DNA of 64,000 nucleotides from NCBI RefSeq assembly GCF_026967935.1, contig NZ_JAPVBL010000002.1, forward strand, positions 698,969-762,968, written 5' to 3'. Shown here piece by piece: positions 16,839-28,633 of the stretch (within the stretch, counting starts at the first letter, position 1; every line of letters starts with the position of its first letter). The position numbers and the translations under genes are program-made. The notes under the pieces are model-generated. The model was given only the letters and a program-made list of their open reading frames with translations, was not told the DNA's origin and ran no database searches. This DNA is from Modestobacter sp. VKM Ac-2982. Its GTDB lineage: Bacteria; Actinomycetota; Actinomycetes; Mycobacteriales; Geodermatophilaceae.

Positions 16839-17717
16839 TCAGCCGAGGCCGGCTGCGTCGGCGGCCTGGGTCAGCAGGGTGGCGAACGCCGCCTGGTCCA
16901 GCGCGGCGTCGTCGGTGCCGGTCTGGGACAGCATCACCGCCCGCGGGCCGTCGGTGACGACCCCGACCAGCATCGAGACGGTGCCGGCCGGGTGGGTCAT
17001 CGTGACCGCCAGCCCAGCGGCGGAGTCCCCGCGGTCCGGCACGTCCAGCGCCGACACCCCGAAGCCGACCTCCATGCCCCAGGGCGCGTCGACGGTGGCG
17101 TCGGCGCACGCCTCGACGAGCTGGTCGACCGGCAGCTCCAGCCCTTCGACGGCCGGTCCCTCGGAGACCACCTGGAAGATGCGGACCTGATCAGAGGCGG
17201 CCACCTGGGCCGCGACCGCCGGCATCTCCTCGTCCTCGAGCGTCGGCAGGGCGGCCAGCGCGTCCGCGCAGGCGGCCGGCTCGACCGACGGCTCCGCGAC
17301 CGTGCCGTCCTCACCGGTGCCGTCGTCCTCGGTCGCGTCCTCGTCGGTGCCGTCCGCGTCGGTCCACCAGTGGTGACCACCCCACCCGCGGTGGTCACCC
17401 CACCCGCGGTGCCCCGCCCAGCCGTGGGGGTCACCCCACGACTCGCCCCCCGCCCACCATCCCGACCAGGGGCCGACCCACTCCGCCGGGAGCTGGTGGA
17501 CCGTGGCGTCGGGGCCGAACGCGGACTCCGGCAGCAGCGCACCGGCCAGGTCCTCCGCCGCGGCCTCCTCGGCCGCCGGGTCGGCGCTGCCCGTGGCCGC
17601 CGCCTCGCTCACCGCGGTCGGACCGGTGGCGTCGAACTGGCTCGCGCAGGAGCTCAGCACGGCCGTCCCGACGATCACTACCACACCGACCGACGAGCGA
17701 CGCACCAGGGTCCCCAT
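16839..17717 (-). CDS. Secreted lipoprotein with a His/Trp/Gly-rich segment
   Basis: The 292-residue protein starts with a lipoprotein signal: positive MGTLVRRSS, a hydrophobic core, and lipobox VLSSC with Cys24. Residues about 85-120 are packed with Gly, His and Trp in repeats of the type HGWAGHRGWGDHRGW. An acidic Asp/Glu/Thr linker follows, then a folded domain of about 150 residues with two cysteines. The His cluster could bind metal. No domain family is recognised. It is transcribed alone, downstream of gcvP but separated from it by 52 bases. Confidence 0.7.
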   Translation of the reverse strand: MGTLVRRSSVGVVVIVGTAVLSSCASQFDATGPTAVSEAAATGSADPAAEEAAAEDLAGALLPESAFGPDATVHQLPAEWVGPWSGWWAGGESWGDPHGWAGHRGWGDHRGWGGHHWWTDADGTDEDATEDDGTGEDGTVAEPSVEPAACADALAALPTLEDEEMPAVAAQVAASDQVRIFQVVSEGPAVEGLELPVDQLVEACADATVDAPWGMEVGFGVSALDVPDRGDSAAGLAVTMTHPAGTVSMLVGVVTDGPRAVMLSQTGTDDAALDQAAFATLLTQAADAAGLG

Positions 17718-17769
17718 GCATGGGGATGGTCCACCTTCCGGACCGCGCCGTCGACCCCTTCCCGGCGTG

Positions 17770-20784
<3,015 letters not shown>

Positions 20785-20851
20785 TGCTGGGACGGTACCA
20801 GCGTGTCGTCACCGTCCCGGTCCTCCAGGCGACCCAGGAGCCGGGGGTGTC

Positions 20852-21424
20852 CTAGGCCGAGGCGGCGCGGCGACGGCGGCGGGCGGACAGCTCGTCGTCG
20901 GCGGCGGAACCGCTGCCGTCCAGCCGCTCGGCCGGCAGCTCCGCCAGCTCACCGGAGAGCTCGCGGAGGGCGCCGGAGACCGCGATCCCGAAGACGCCCT
21001 GCCCACCGGCGAGCAGGTCGACGACCTCCTCGGCCGAGGTGCACTCGTACACGGTGGCGCCGTCGGAGAGCAGCGTGATGTTCGCGAGGTCCTTGACCCC
21101 GCGGGTGCGCAGGTGGTCGACGGCCTTGCGGATGTTCTGCAGCGAGACCCCGGTGTCCAGCAGCCGCTTCACGACCTTGAGCACCAGGATGTCGCGGAAG
21201 GAGTAGAGCCGCTGCGTGCCCGACCCGGTGGCGGTCCGCACCGACGGCGCGACCAGCCCGGTGCGGGCCCAGTAGTCCAGCTGCCGGTAGGTGATGCCGG
21301 CCGCGGCGCACGCCGTGGGGCCGCGGTAGCCGACGACGTCGGTGTCGACCTCGTCGTAGGACGGAACACCCACCGCCGCGTCGCTGAACAGTTGACCCTG
21401 TGAACCGTTGTCCTGGTCGCTCAC
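20852..21424 (-). CDS. MerR-family regulator (Rv1830-like)
   Basis: From GTG 21424 the product is 190 residues. The MerR winged helix (GYRGPTACAAAGITYRQLDY, RLYSFRDILVLKVVKRLLDTG) is followed by a domain without the metal-binding cysteines of classical MerR proteins, and a basic Ala/Arg tail. Its position beside the bifunctional nuclease and gcvP matches Rv1830 of M. tuberculosis. It lies 67 bases from gcvP on the same strand. Its target genes cannot be told from sequence. Confidence 0.88.
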   Translation of the reverse strand: MSDQDNGSQGQLFSDAAVGVPSYDEVDTDVVGYRGPTACAAAGITYRQLDYWARTGLVAPSVRTATGSGTQRLYSFRDILVLKVVKRLLDTGVSLQNIRKAVDHLRTRGVKDLANITLLSDGATVYECTSAEEVVDLLAGGQGVFGIAVSGALRELSGELAELPAERLDGSGSAADDELSARRRRRAASA

Positions 21425-21704
21425 GGGCACTCCTCGCTGGCACTGGTCTGCCGCGGTCGCGGCGCTGCTGGGTTCGTGCCGTCGCTCGCGGGCCCGCTCA
21501 CTCCAGCGCCTCCTCGACTCCGGCACCCAGCACCTGGGCCGTTCCCGCGCTGTCGCCGGGAGCGGTCACGGGCGCGACTCAGGGACTTCCACGCACGTGA
21601 TTCGCTGAAGGTAGGCCGGGGCCGCGACAGGGTCAACCGAGGGACGCGGCGTGTCGCTGCGCTCACCCGTGCGGGTGGGCCCGGTACCACGCAGAGCCGG
21701 TGGC

Positions 21705-22190
21705 TCAGCTGCCGCTGGAGCCGGAACCGGCGCCGAAGTCCTCGGGGCTGATGTTGTCCAGGAACTCGCGGAACTTCTCCACCTCGTCCTCCTGCTCGTC
21801 GGGGATCTCGATCCCGACCTCGTCGAGCAGGGCCTCGGCGCCGTAGATGGGGGCGCCGGTGCGGACGGCGAGGGCGACGGCGTCGGACGGCCGGGCGCTC
21901 ACCGTGCGCTCGTCGCCGAACTGCAGCTCGGCGAGGTAGATGCCGTCGCGCATCTCGGTGATGTGCACCGCCTCGAGGGTGGCGCCCAGGGCCGTGACCA
22001 CCTCACGCAGCAGGTCGTGGGTCATCGGCCGGGCCGGCCGGACGCCCTGCTGCTCGAAGGCGATCGCCGCGGCCTCGGTCGCGCCGATCCAGATCGGCAG
22101 GTACCGCTCCCCCTGGGTCTCCTTGAGCAGCAGGATGGGCTGGTTGCCGGGCAGCTCCACCCGGACGCCGACGACTCTGAGCTCCTGCAC
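21705..22190 (-). CDS. Bifunctional nuclease family protein (DUF151)
   Basis: From GTG 22190 the product is 161 residues. The BFN domain is evident: QPILLLKETQGERYLPIWIG, EAAAIAFEQQG, RPMTHDLLREVVTALGA and SARPSDAVALAVRTGAPIY. Plant relatives degrade RNA and DNA. The actinobacterial members (Rv1829-like) are conserved but little studied. The last 30 residues are acidic then Gly/Ser-rich. It lies between the two MerR genes. Confidence 0.9.
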   Translation of the reverse strand: MQELRVVGVRVELPGNQPILLLKETQGERYLPIWIGATEAAAIAFEQQGVRPARPMTHDLLREVVTALGATLEAVHITEMRDGIYLAELQFGDERTVSARPSDAVALAVRTGAPIYGAEALLDEVGIEIPDEQEDEVEKFREFLDNISPEDFGAGSGSSGS

Positions 22191-22308
22191 GTCTGGCTCC
22201 CCTCCGCTGAGTTCCCCGTGGCCGCCCCACTGGTCTGCCGACCGCCCACCGCGAGGCGGCCGACCGGTGTGCCGGGGCGCCCGCACCCCCGCAACGGTAC
22301 GCCAGCGA

Positions 22309-23031
22309 TCAGCCGCCGAGGACGTCGCGCAGCCGCGTCTCCAACAGCCCACCGTGCAGCTGTGCGGAGAGCTCGGCCAGCTCCTGGAGCTGCTCACCGG
22401 CCCGGGTGCGCGCCTCCTCGGAGCGGGCCAGTAGGACTGGGGCCACCAGCTGCTCCAGCAGGGCGGCCTCCCGCTCCACCGCCGTCCGGTACACCCGCAG
22501 GTGGCGCGGTTCGATGCCGTGCCGGGCCAGCCCCGCCACGGCCCGGCCCACGGGCAGGTCGGTGACCCGGTGCCGGCCCTGGGAGTCGGCGTTGAGCAGC
22601 CCGAACTGCACGCAGTCGGCCAGCTGGGCCGCCGACAGGCCGGCGGCCTCGGCGAACTCGCCGGCCGGCAGGGGCGCGCTGGGGACCGGCCCGCCGGCCA
22701 CCCCGCCGGCGGGGTGGCCGCCAGGGGGCCGCTCGCGACGATCGAGGGCGTCCAGGTGTTCCTTGATGACCCGCAACGGCAGGTACTGGTCCCGCTGGGC
22801 GGCCAGCACGTACCGCAGCCGGTCGACGTCGGCCACGGAGAACTTCCGGTAGCCCGACGGCGTCCGCTGCGGGTGGACCAGCTCCTCGGACTCGAGGTAA
22901 CGGATCTTGCTGATCGTCACGTCCGGGAAGTCGCCGCGCAGGGCGGACAGCACCTCACCGATGGTGAACCGGGGCGTGGTCTCAGCGGTGTCCCGGTCAG
23001 CGCTGGGGCTGGGCTGGGGCACCGCCGTCAT
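22309..23031 (-). CDS. ftsR: MerR-family regulator FtsR
   Basis: The 240-residue protein has an N-terminal MerR helix-turn-helix (FTIGEVLSALRGDFPDVTIS, YLESEELVHPQRTPSGYRKF), a Pro/Gly linker around 100-120 and an alpha-helical C-terminal domain. Position directly after garA and sequence match Rv1828 and Corynebacterium FtsR, which activates ftsZ transcription. It starts 47 bases after the garA stop, so the two are probably cotranscribed. Confidence 0.88.
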   Translation of the reverse strand: MTAVPQPSPSADRDTAETTPRFTIGEVLSALRGDFPDVTISKIRYLESEELVHPQRTPSGYRKFSVADVDRLRYVLAAQRDQYLPLRVIKEHLDALDRRERPPGGHPAGGVAGGPVPSAPLPAGEFAEAAGLSAAQLADCVQFGLLNADSQGRHRVTDLPVGRAVAGLARHGIEPRHLRVYRTAVEREAALLEQLVAPVLLARSEEARTRAGEQLQELAELSAQLHGGLLETRLRDVLGG

Positions 23032-23077
23032 GACCGGCGTCCGCTCTCGGCCCGCTCCTCGGTGCCCGACGCGGCGT

Positions 23078-23596
23078 TCATGCGCCGGCCGGCTCGCCCG
23101 TCCGCGGCCCGGTCAGGTAGACCAGGCGGAACTTGCCGATCTGGACCTCGTCGCCACCGGCGAGCGAGGCCACGTCGACCGGCTCGCGGTTGACGTAGGT
23201 GCCGTTCAGGCTGCCCACGTCGTGCACGGTGAACCCGCCGCCCTCGCGGTGGAACTCCACGTGCCGGCGGCTGACCGTCACGTCGTCGAGGAAGATGTCG
23301 CTGTCGGGGTGCCGACCGGCGGTGGTGACCTCCTGGTCGAGCAGGAAGCGGCTGCCCGCGTTGGGGCCCCGCTTCACGACCAGCAGGGCGGACCCGGCCG
23401 GCAGCGACTCGACGGCACCGGCGTGCGCGTCCGCGGTCGACTCGGCGACCTCGGCCTGCTCGCCGGAGTCCTCGCCGCCGACCTTGGGGATGATGCTGGT
23501 CGACTCGCCGACCCGCTCGGGGCTCAGCGCGGCCCCGCACTGCGCGCAGAAGCGGCTGCCCTCTGGGTTCTGGTGGCCACATCGAGTGCAGAGCAC
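23078..23596 (-). CDS. garA: GarA-like FHA protein with N-terminal zinc ribbon
   Basis: From GTG 23596, preceded by GGAGGAG at eight bases, the product is 172 residues. Cysteines 3, 6, 17 and 20 form a zinc ribbon (CTRCGHQN, CAQCG). Residues 31-34 read ESTS and align with the ETTS phosphorylation site of mycobacterial GarA. Residues about 72-165 are an FHA domain with GR, VSRRH and SLNGT phosphothreonine-binding motifs. By family knowledge, phosphorylated GarA folds back on its FHA domain and stops inhibiting 2-oxoglutarate dehydrogenase and activating glutamate synthase. Confidence 0.9.
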   Translation of the reverse strand: MLCTRCGHQNPEGSRFCAQCGAALSPERVGESTSIIPKVGGEDSGEQAEVAESTADAHAGAVESLPAGSALLVVKRGPNAGSRFLLDQEVTTAGRHPDSDIFLDDVTVSRRHVEFHREGGGFTVHDVGSLNGTYVNREPVDVASLAGGDEVQIGKFRLVYLTGPRTGEPAGA

Positions 23597-23869
23597 GTCG
23601 GTCTCCTCCGGTGCAGGCGGCACCGCCGCGGGCCTGGTGGTACGGGCCGCGGTCGGCCGGCGGACGACGGACCGGTCGGCCCGTCGTAGGTCGGCCGCCG
23701 CAGGATCACGGTCGGGCCGGGGGTCATGGAACCAGCGGCCGACCCGAGGGTCAACCGCACGTACAGGGTGAGGGTCGGACGCCGTCGTGGAGCTCACGGC
23801 CCGACCGTCGCAGTGATGATAGTGATCGTCGACCACCCCGGCGGGACGGTGGGGGGCCTGCTCCGCGAC

Positions 23870-24274
23870 TCAGGACGTCTGGACGATCGCCTCGTAGGCC
23901 GCGGCGTCCAGCAGTGCCGCGGTGGGGTCGCCGTCCTGCCCGGTCACCTGGACCTCGACCAGCCAGCCGGCGCCGTAGGGGTCGCTGTTGACCGTCTCCG
24001 GCGCGTCGGCCAGGGCCTCGTTCACGGCCGAGACGACACCGGCCACCGGCGAGTAGACGTCGGAGACGGACTTGGTCGACTCGACCTCACCGATCGCGTT
24101 GCCGGGGGCCACCTGCGCACCGACCTCGGGCAGCTGGACGAACACGATGTCGCCCAGGGCGTCCTGGGCGTGGTCGGTGATCCCGACGCGGACCACCGCG
24201 GCGGCACCCTCGGTGCCCTGGACCAGCGCCCACTCGTGCTGGGCGGTGTAGCGGCGGTCATCGGGCGTGGCCAT
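23870..24274 (-). CDS. gcvH: Glycine cleavage system H protein
   Basis: The protein is 134 residues, normal for the family. The lipoyl-accepting Lys68 lies in GEVESTKSVSDVYSP and is followed by the conserved NEAL and GAGWLVEV segments. It shuttles the aminomethyl group between P-, T- and L-proteins. It lies upstream of garA with a 270-base gap, which may contain a separate promoter for garA. Confidence 0.95.
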   Translation of the reverse strand: MATPDDRRYTAQHEWALVQGTEGAAAVVRVGITDHAQDALGDIVFVQLPEVGAQVAPGNAIGEVESTKSVSDVYSPVAGVVSAVNEALADAPETVNSDPYGAGWLVEVQVTGQDGDPTAALLDAAAYEAIVQTS

Positions 24275-24326
24275 GCGGCATCTCCAGGGATCGGGGTCGG
24301 TTCGGTGGCTGCAGTGGTGGCCGTGG

Positions 24327-24385
24327 CCTCGGTGCAGGGGCCCGGGCCGAGCGCCAGCGAGGTCTGGGGGCACCGAGGTCCTTCC
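24327..24385 (-). repeat. Structured repeat, copy 2 (directly after a DUF881 stop)
   Basis: On the minus strand the DUF881 gene ends GAC TGA, followed by GGAAGGAC. Outer stem CCTCGGTGC / GCACCGAGG (24370-24378 with 24327-24335) encloses 34 bases, the same length as copy 1. The inner stem pairs CCCGGGCC with GGTCTGGG on the plus strand. It separates the DUF881 gene from gcvH. Confidence 0.7.
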
Positions 24386-25360
24386 TCAGTCCCCGTCGTC
24401 CGGCTCAGCGTATTGAGGCGTGTCCAGTGGCCGCAACGCGTCCACGACGACGTCCTGCGAGGGCGCGATCACCACCTCGCCCCGGCGCTGGTTGACGGTC
24501 GCGGAGACCCCGCCGGGGATGTTCAGGGCGGTGGCCATGTCCTGGGGCGAGCCGATCACCCGGATGACGTAGGGGGCCTCCACGGGCTCCCCGTCGATCT
24601 CCAGGGCGCCCGGCTCGCCGGTGATGGCGCTGCTCACGCCGATCCGGACGTCGTCGATCTGCATCGTCTCCGCTCCCGCCCCGCGCAGCTCCTGGACGGC
24701 GTTCAGCACGACGCCGGCGGTGACCCGGTCGGCGGGGTCGCGGATGACCACCTCGAGCCCGGGACCGCGGGCGGCGACGGTGCCGTTGAGGACGCCCAGC
24801 GCCTCGGCCCGCTGCTCGGCCTCCGCGAGGGCAGCGGCCGCGGCGCTGTCGGAGCTGCCCAGTTGGGACAGCGCCGCCCGCTGGTCGCTGATCTCCTGGC
24901 GGAGCCGGTCCTCCCGGGCGGAGAGGTCGTCGAGGATGCGCACGAGGTCCTCTTCGCGCAGGCCGGCCAGCTGGGCGTCGGTGTCGGTGCTGCGCACCTG
25001 CACCGCGAAGGCGAAGCCCAGCAGCAGGGTGAGCACGCCGATGAGGAGCGCCGCCACCGGATCGCGCCGCCGTCGTCCGCCGGCCGGCGTCGCCCCGCCG
25101 CCGTCCCCGGCGGACGGCGGGTCGGCCGCCTCTGGCTCCCTCACGCCGTCCGCACCGGCGGGGTCGGCCTGGGGGCCCGGGGTCTGGGGGCCCGGGGTCT
25201 GGGGGTCCGGGGTCTGGTGGTCCGGGGTCTGGTGGTCCGGGGTCTGGTGGTCCGGGGTCTGGTGGTCCGGGGTCTGGTGGTCCGGGGTCTGGGTGTCCGG
25301 GGTGTCCCCCTCCGGCGGCTCGGGGTCGGACCGACGACCCACGGTCGGGTCCTCGGTCAT
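24386..25360 (-). CDS. DUF881 membrane protein with QTPDH repeats (Rv1825-like)
   Basis: The 324-residue protein has three parts. A hydrophilic N terminus (1-100) contains a nine-unit, five-residue repeat mostly QTPDH. One transmembrane helix lies at about 103-122 (AALLIGVLTLLLGFAFAV). An extracytoplasmic coiled coil and DUF881 domain follow. Mycobacterial relatives are linked to the cell envelope. It is the third gene of the pgsA-DUF881-Sbp-DUF881 operon, overlapping the upstream gene by four bases. Confidence 0.88.
   Translation of the reverse strand: MTEDPTVGRRSDPEPPEGDTPDTQTPDHQTPDHQTPDHQTPDHQTPDHQTPDPQTPGPQTPGPQADPAGADGVREPEAADPPSAGDGGGATPAGGRRRRDPVAALLIGVLTLLLGFAFAVQVRSTDTDAQLAGLREEDLVRILDDLSAREDRLRQEISDQRAALSQLGSSDSAAAAALAEAEQRAEALGVLNGTVAARGPGLEVVIRDPADRVTAGVVLNAVQELRGAGAETMQIDDVRIGVSSAITGEPGALEIDGEPVEAPYVIRVIGSPQDMATALNIPGGVSATVNQRRGEVVIAPSQDVVVDALRPLDTPQYAEPDDGD
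25171..25305. repeat. 15-bp tandem repeat, nine units, inside the DUF881 gene
   Basis: Nine head-to-tail copies of a 15-base unit of the type GGTGGTCCGGGGTCT occur. Five central copies are identical and the edges have drifted. Being a multiple of three, copy-number change preserves the frame and only alters the cytoplasmic QTPDH tract of the protein. Confidence 0.95.
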
Positions 25361-25689
25361 GCGCGGAACAGGTGCCGGCGGATCGCCGCGGCGTTGCCGA
25401 AGATGCGGATGCCGAGCACCACCACCACGGCGGTCGACAGCTGCGCGCCGACCCCGAGCTGGTCACCGAGGAAGACGATCAGCGCGGCGACGACGACGTT
25501 GGAGACGAAGGAGACCACGAAGACCTTGGCGTCGAAGATCCGGTCGAAGCGTGCCCGCACCCCGCCGAACACCGCGTCCAGCGCTGCGACCACCGCGATC
25601 GGCAGGTAGGGCTGCAGCCAGAGCGGGACGTTGGGGTCCAGCAGCAGCCCCAGCACCACGCCGACCGCCAGTCCGATGATCGGGATCAC
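25357..25689 (-). CDS. sbp: Small basic membrane protein, DUF1290 (Rv1824-like)
   Basis: The 110-residue, mostly hydrophobic protein has three to four helices (MIPIIGLAVGVVLGLLLD at the start, then WLQPYLPIAVVAALDAVFGG). It ends with basic residues. The motif LDAVFGGVRARFD is characteristic of the family. It always sits between two DUF881 genes in actinobacteria, as it does here, with a four-base overlap downstream and three bases upstream. Confidence 0.9.
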   Translation of the reverse strand: MIPIIGLAVGVVLGLLLDPNVPLWLQPYLPIAVVAALDAVFGGVRARFDRIFDAKVFVVSFVSNVVVAALIVFLGDQLGVGAQLSTAVVVVLGIRIFGNAAAIRRHLFRA

Positions 25690-25692
25690 GCG

Positions 25693-26664
25693 TCAGCCTC
25701 CATCGGTGGGTGGTTCGGGGGTGGCGGGTGGCAGCGCCTCACCCTGCTCGTCGGTGGCGGCCAGCGGATCGGCGAACAGCAGCTCCGCGTTGCTGCCGGC
25801 CGGCAGCTCGAGCTCATCGGCCCGGGCGAAGTCGAAGACCACGCCGAAGTCCTTCGTCAGCTCGGCCAGGTCGTTGGCCTCCGGGGTGCTCAGGAAGGCC
25901 CGGGCCAGGTCGTCGGGGTCGCCGACGGCGGAGATCTCGTAGGGGTTCATCACCGGGCGGAAGTCGACCAGGATCGCGTCACCGGCCTGGCGGATGGCGG
26001 TGGTCGGGCCCACCCGCTGGCCGTTGATGCTGACCGCCTCGGCGCCGGAGGCCCACAGCGCGTTGACGGCCAGCTGCAGGTCGCCGTCCTGCACCCGTCC
26101 GGCCAGCGCGATCTGGTCGGACCCACCGACCGGGTCGCTGTCGGCGGCCGGCGGGGCGTTGCCGAGCGTCACGCGCAGCCCCGGCCCGGTCACCGCGACC
26201 GCTGCCGCGCCGTGCTGGGCCTGCGCGAGCTGGTTCAGCGCGCGCTGCCCGACCACGCTGGTGTCCAGCGCCTGCTGCCGGGTCTGCGCCACCTCCGCGG
26301 TCAGCGCCTCCAGCTGGGCGGCCAGCTCGTCGCCGACCGCCGACTCCTGGACGATGTCCTCGCGCAGCGCCTCCCGGGCCGCCTCGCGCCCCTGCGCTCC
26401 GGCCGCCGCCTCCTGGTAGGTCACCGCGGCCAGCAGCCCGCCCAGCAGCAGCGCGGCGGCGACGAGCAGCTGTCCCCGGTTCCGCTGCAGCCAGGTCGGC
26501 CGGGCGGCCGGACCGGTGCCCGCGGTCGCGGCCTGCTCCTCGGCGGCCCGGGCAGCCCTCGCCGCAGCCACCTGGGCGTAGGCCGGGTCCAGGGTGTCGG
26601 CCAGCACCTGGTCCAGCAGGGAGGCACCCAGCGATCGTGGCCGGCCGGGTGCGGGCGCGCTCAC
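25693..26664 (-). CDS. DUF881 membrane protein (Rv1823-like)
   Basis: From GTG 26664, overlapping the upstream gene by four bases, the product is 323 residues. One transmembrane helix near residues 68-85 (LLVAAALLLGGLLAAVTY) is followed by a coiled-coil stretch and the DUF881 domain (SINGQRVGPTTAIRQAGDAI, NPYEISAVGDPDDL). It is a paralogue of the gene at 24386. The two flank the small basic protein and may form a membrane complex with it. Confidence 0.88.
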   Translation of the reverse strand: MSAPAPGRPRSLGASLLDQVLADTLDPAYAQVAAARAARAAEEQAATAGTGPAARPTWLQRNRGQLLVAAALLLGGLLAAVTYQEAAAGAQGREAAREALREDIVQESAVGDELAAQLEALTAEVAQTRQQALDTSVVGQRALNQLAQAQHGAAAVAVTGPGLRVTLGNAPPAADSDPVGGSDQIALAGRVQDGDLQLAVNALWASGAEAVSINGQRVGPTTAIRQAGDAILVDFRPVMNPYEISAVGDPDDLARAFLSTPEANDLAELTKDFGVVFDFARADELELPAGSNAELLFADPLAATDEQGEALPPATPEPPTDGG

Positions 26665-27335
26665 GCCTCCACTCCGGCCCGGTGGCTCCCGGACAGCAGC
26701 TGGACGGCCTGGACCACGTAGAGGACCCCCGCGAGCAGGTAGAGCGCCGCACCCCAGACGGTGAGCGCGTAGGCGACCGGCTGGACCACCGCGGCCGCCG
26801 GCCCCGCGCCGTCGGCCAGCAGCAGGAGGGGGAAGGCGTAGAGCAACAGGAAGGTGGCCGCCTTGCCCAGGTAGTGGACCTGCAGCGGTGGCCAGCCCGC
26901 GCGCCGGAGCACCAGCAGGGTCCCGGCCAGCACCACCTCGCGCAGCAGCAGGACGACCACCACCCACAGCGGCACGACGTCGCGGATGACGAAGGCGATC
27001 AGCGTCGCGACGATGTAGAGCCGGTCGGCGGCCGGGTCGAGCAGCGCGCCGAGCCGGCTGGACTGCCCCAGCGCCCGGGCCAGCTTGCCGTCGAGCCAGT
27101 CGGTGGCGCCGGAGACGGCGAGCACCACGATCGCCCAGCCGTCGGCGTGCGGGCCCAGCAGCAGCCACAGGAACAGCGGCACGCCCAGCAGCCGGACGAC
27201 GGAGAGCAGGTTGGGCAGCGTGAACACGCGGTCGCCGAGCTCGTCCCGGTTCGGCAGCGCACGGCGACGCCTCGCCGGACCGTCGGCCGGACCGTCGGCC
27301 GGGACGCCGGCCGACCGGTCGTCCGCCGTCGTCAT
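26661..27335 (-). CDS. pgsA: CDP-alcohol phosphatidyltransferase (phosphatidylglycerophosphate synthase-like)
   Basis: The 224-residue membrane enzyme has the full CDP-alcohol transferase signature at residues 79-104: Asp79, Asp82-Gly83, Ala87-Arg88, Asp100 and Asp104 in WLDGKLARALG and ALLDPAAD. The remaining sequence is hydrophobic helices. It transfers a phosphatidyl group from CDP-diacylglycerol to an alcohol such as glycerol-3-phosphate. The mycobacterial counterpart at this locus is pgsA2 (Rv1822), whose exact acceptor is not certain. It is the first gene of the operon running to 24386. Confidence 0.85.
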   Translation of the reverse strand: MTTADDRSAGVPADGPADGPARRRRALPNRDELGDRVFTLPNLLSVVRLLGVPLFLWLLLGPHADGWAIVVLAVSGATDWLDGKLARALGQSSRLGALLDPAADRLYIVATLIAFVIRDVVPLWVVVVLLLREVVLAGTLLVLRRAGWPPLQVHYLGKAATFLLLYAFPLLLLADGAGPAAAVVQPVAYALTVWGAALYLLAGVLYVVQAVQLLSGSHRAGVEA

Positions 27336-27481
27336 CGCAGCTCCACCTCGCCGTCCACCGGGGGTCAGGCTAGTGCCCGACGTCCATGGTGCCCCGGGCG
27401 ACCGGCCGGTCGCCCGGCCCGTGGCGACGGGGGCCGCCGAAGACCTTGACGACGGGGGTCCCGGTGCCGTCAGGTTCTCCG

Positions 27482-28633
27482 ATGACCACCGGACCCCTCG
27501 CCGGGCTGCGCGTCGTGGAGCTCACCGGTCTGGGCCCGGCGCCGTTCGCGGCGATGCTGCTGGCCGACCTGGGCGCCGACGTGCTGCGGGTCGACCGCCC
27601 CGGAGCCCGGCCCCCCACGCCGGCCGCCGAGCACGACCTGCTGGCCCGGGGCCGGCGGTCGGTGGCCGTCGACCTCAAGGACCCGGACGGCGCGGAGCTG
27701 GTCCGGCGCCTCGCCGAGCGCGCCGACGTGCTGCTGGAGGGCTTCCGGCCCGGGGTCACCGAGCGGCTGGGCCTCGGGCCGCAGGAGTGCCTCGCCCGCA
27801 ACCCCCGCCTGGTCTACGGCCGGATGACCGGGTGGGGCCAGGACGGCCCGCTGGCGGCGACGGCCGGGCACGACCTCGGCTACATCGCGGTCACCGGCGT
27901 CCTGCACGCCATCGGCCGGGCGGGCGGGCCGCCGCAGGTCCCGCTGAACCTGGTCGGCGACTTCGGCGGCGGCGCGATGTACCTGGTGGTCGGGGTGCTC
28001 GCCGCGCTGCTGGAGGCCCGCGCGAGCGGCCGGGGCCAGGTCGTGGACGCCGCGATCGTCGACGGCACCGCGCACCTGGCGACGATGGTCCTCGGCATGC
28101 TGGCCGGCGGGGTCTGGCGGGACACCCGGGGGGTGAACCTGCTGGACTCCGGCGTCCCCTGGTACGACGTCCACGAGACCGCCGACGGCCGACACCTGGC
28201 CGTCGCGGCGCTGGAGCCGCAGTTCTACGCCGAGCTGGTCGACCGGCTCGGCCTGGCCGATCGCGCGCCCGACCGGGCCGACGCGGACCCCGAGGTGCTG
28301 CGTGGCCTGCTCGCCGACGCGATCCGCCGGCGCACCCGGGACGAGTGGGTCGAGGTGTTCGCCGGCAGCGACGCCTGCGTGGCCCCGGTGCTGTCCTTCG
28401 CCGAGGCCCGCGACCACCCACAGCTGGCGGCGCGGCAGACCTACGTCGAGCGGGACGGCGTCGTCCAGCCGGCGCCCGCGCCGCGGTTCTCCCGGACGCC
28501 GGCCACCCTCGACCGGCCGCCGTCCCGCGCCGGAGAGCACACCCGCGCGGCGCTGTCGGACTGGGGCATCGCCGACGTCGACGCGCTGCTGACCGCCGGC
28601 ACGGTCGTCCAGGCCCCGACTCGCCACAGCTGA
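27482..28633 (+). CDS. Family III CoA-transferase / alpha-methylacyl-CoA racemase-like
   Basis: From ATG 27482 the product is 383 residues and begins MTTGPLAGLRVVELTGLGPA, the usual start of the CaiB/BaiF family. The GHDLGYIAVTG segment aligns with the GHD catalytic Asp region of 2-methylacyl-CoA racemases. Typical VVELTG, GADVLRVDRP and GRGQVVDAAIVDG motifs are present. Racemase is more likely than transferase because of GHDLGYIA, and this would feed branched acyl-CoAs into beta-oxidation. It is divergent from pgsA. Confidence 0.88.
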   Translation: MTTGPLAGLRVVELTGLGPAPFAAMLLADLGADVLRVDRPGARPPTPAAEHDLLARGRRSVAVDLKDPDGAELVRRLAERADVLLEGFRPGVTERLGLGPQECLARNPRLVYGRMTGWGQDGPLAATAGHDLGYIAVTGVLHAIGRAGGPPQVPLNLVGDFGGGAMYLVVGVLAALLEARASGRGQVVDAAIVDGTAHLATMVLGMLAGGVWRDTRGVNLLDSGVPWYDVHETADGRHLAVAALEPQFYAELVDRLGLADRAPDRADADPEVLRGLLADAIRRRTRDEWVEVFAGSDACVAPVLSFAEARDHPQLAARQTYVERDGVVQPAPAPRFSRTPATLDRPPSRAGEHTRAALSDWGIADVDALLTAGTVVQAPTRHS

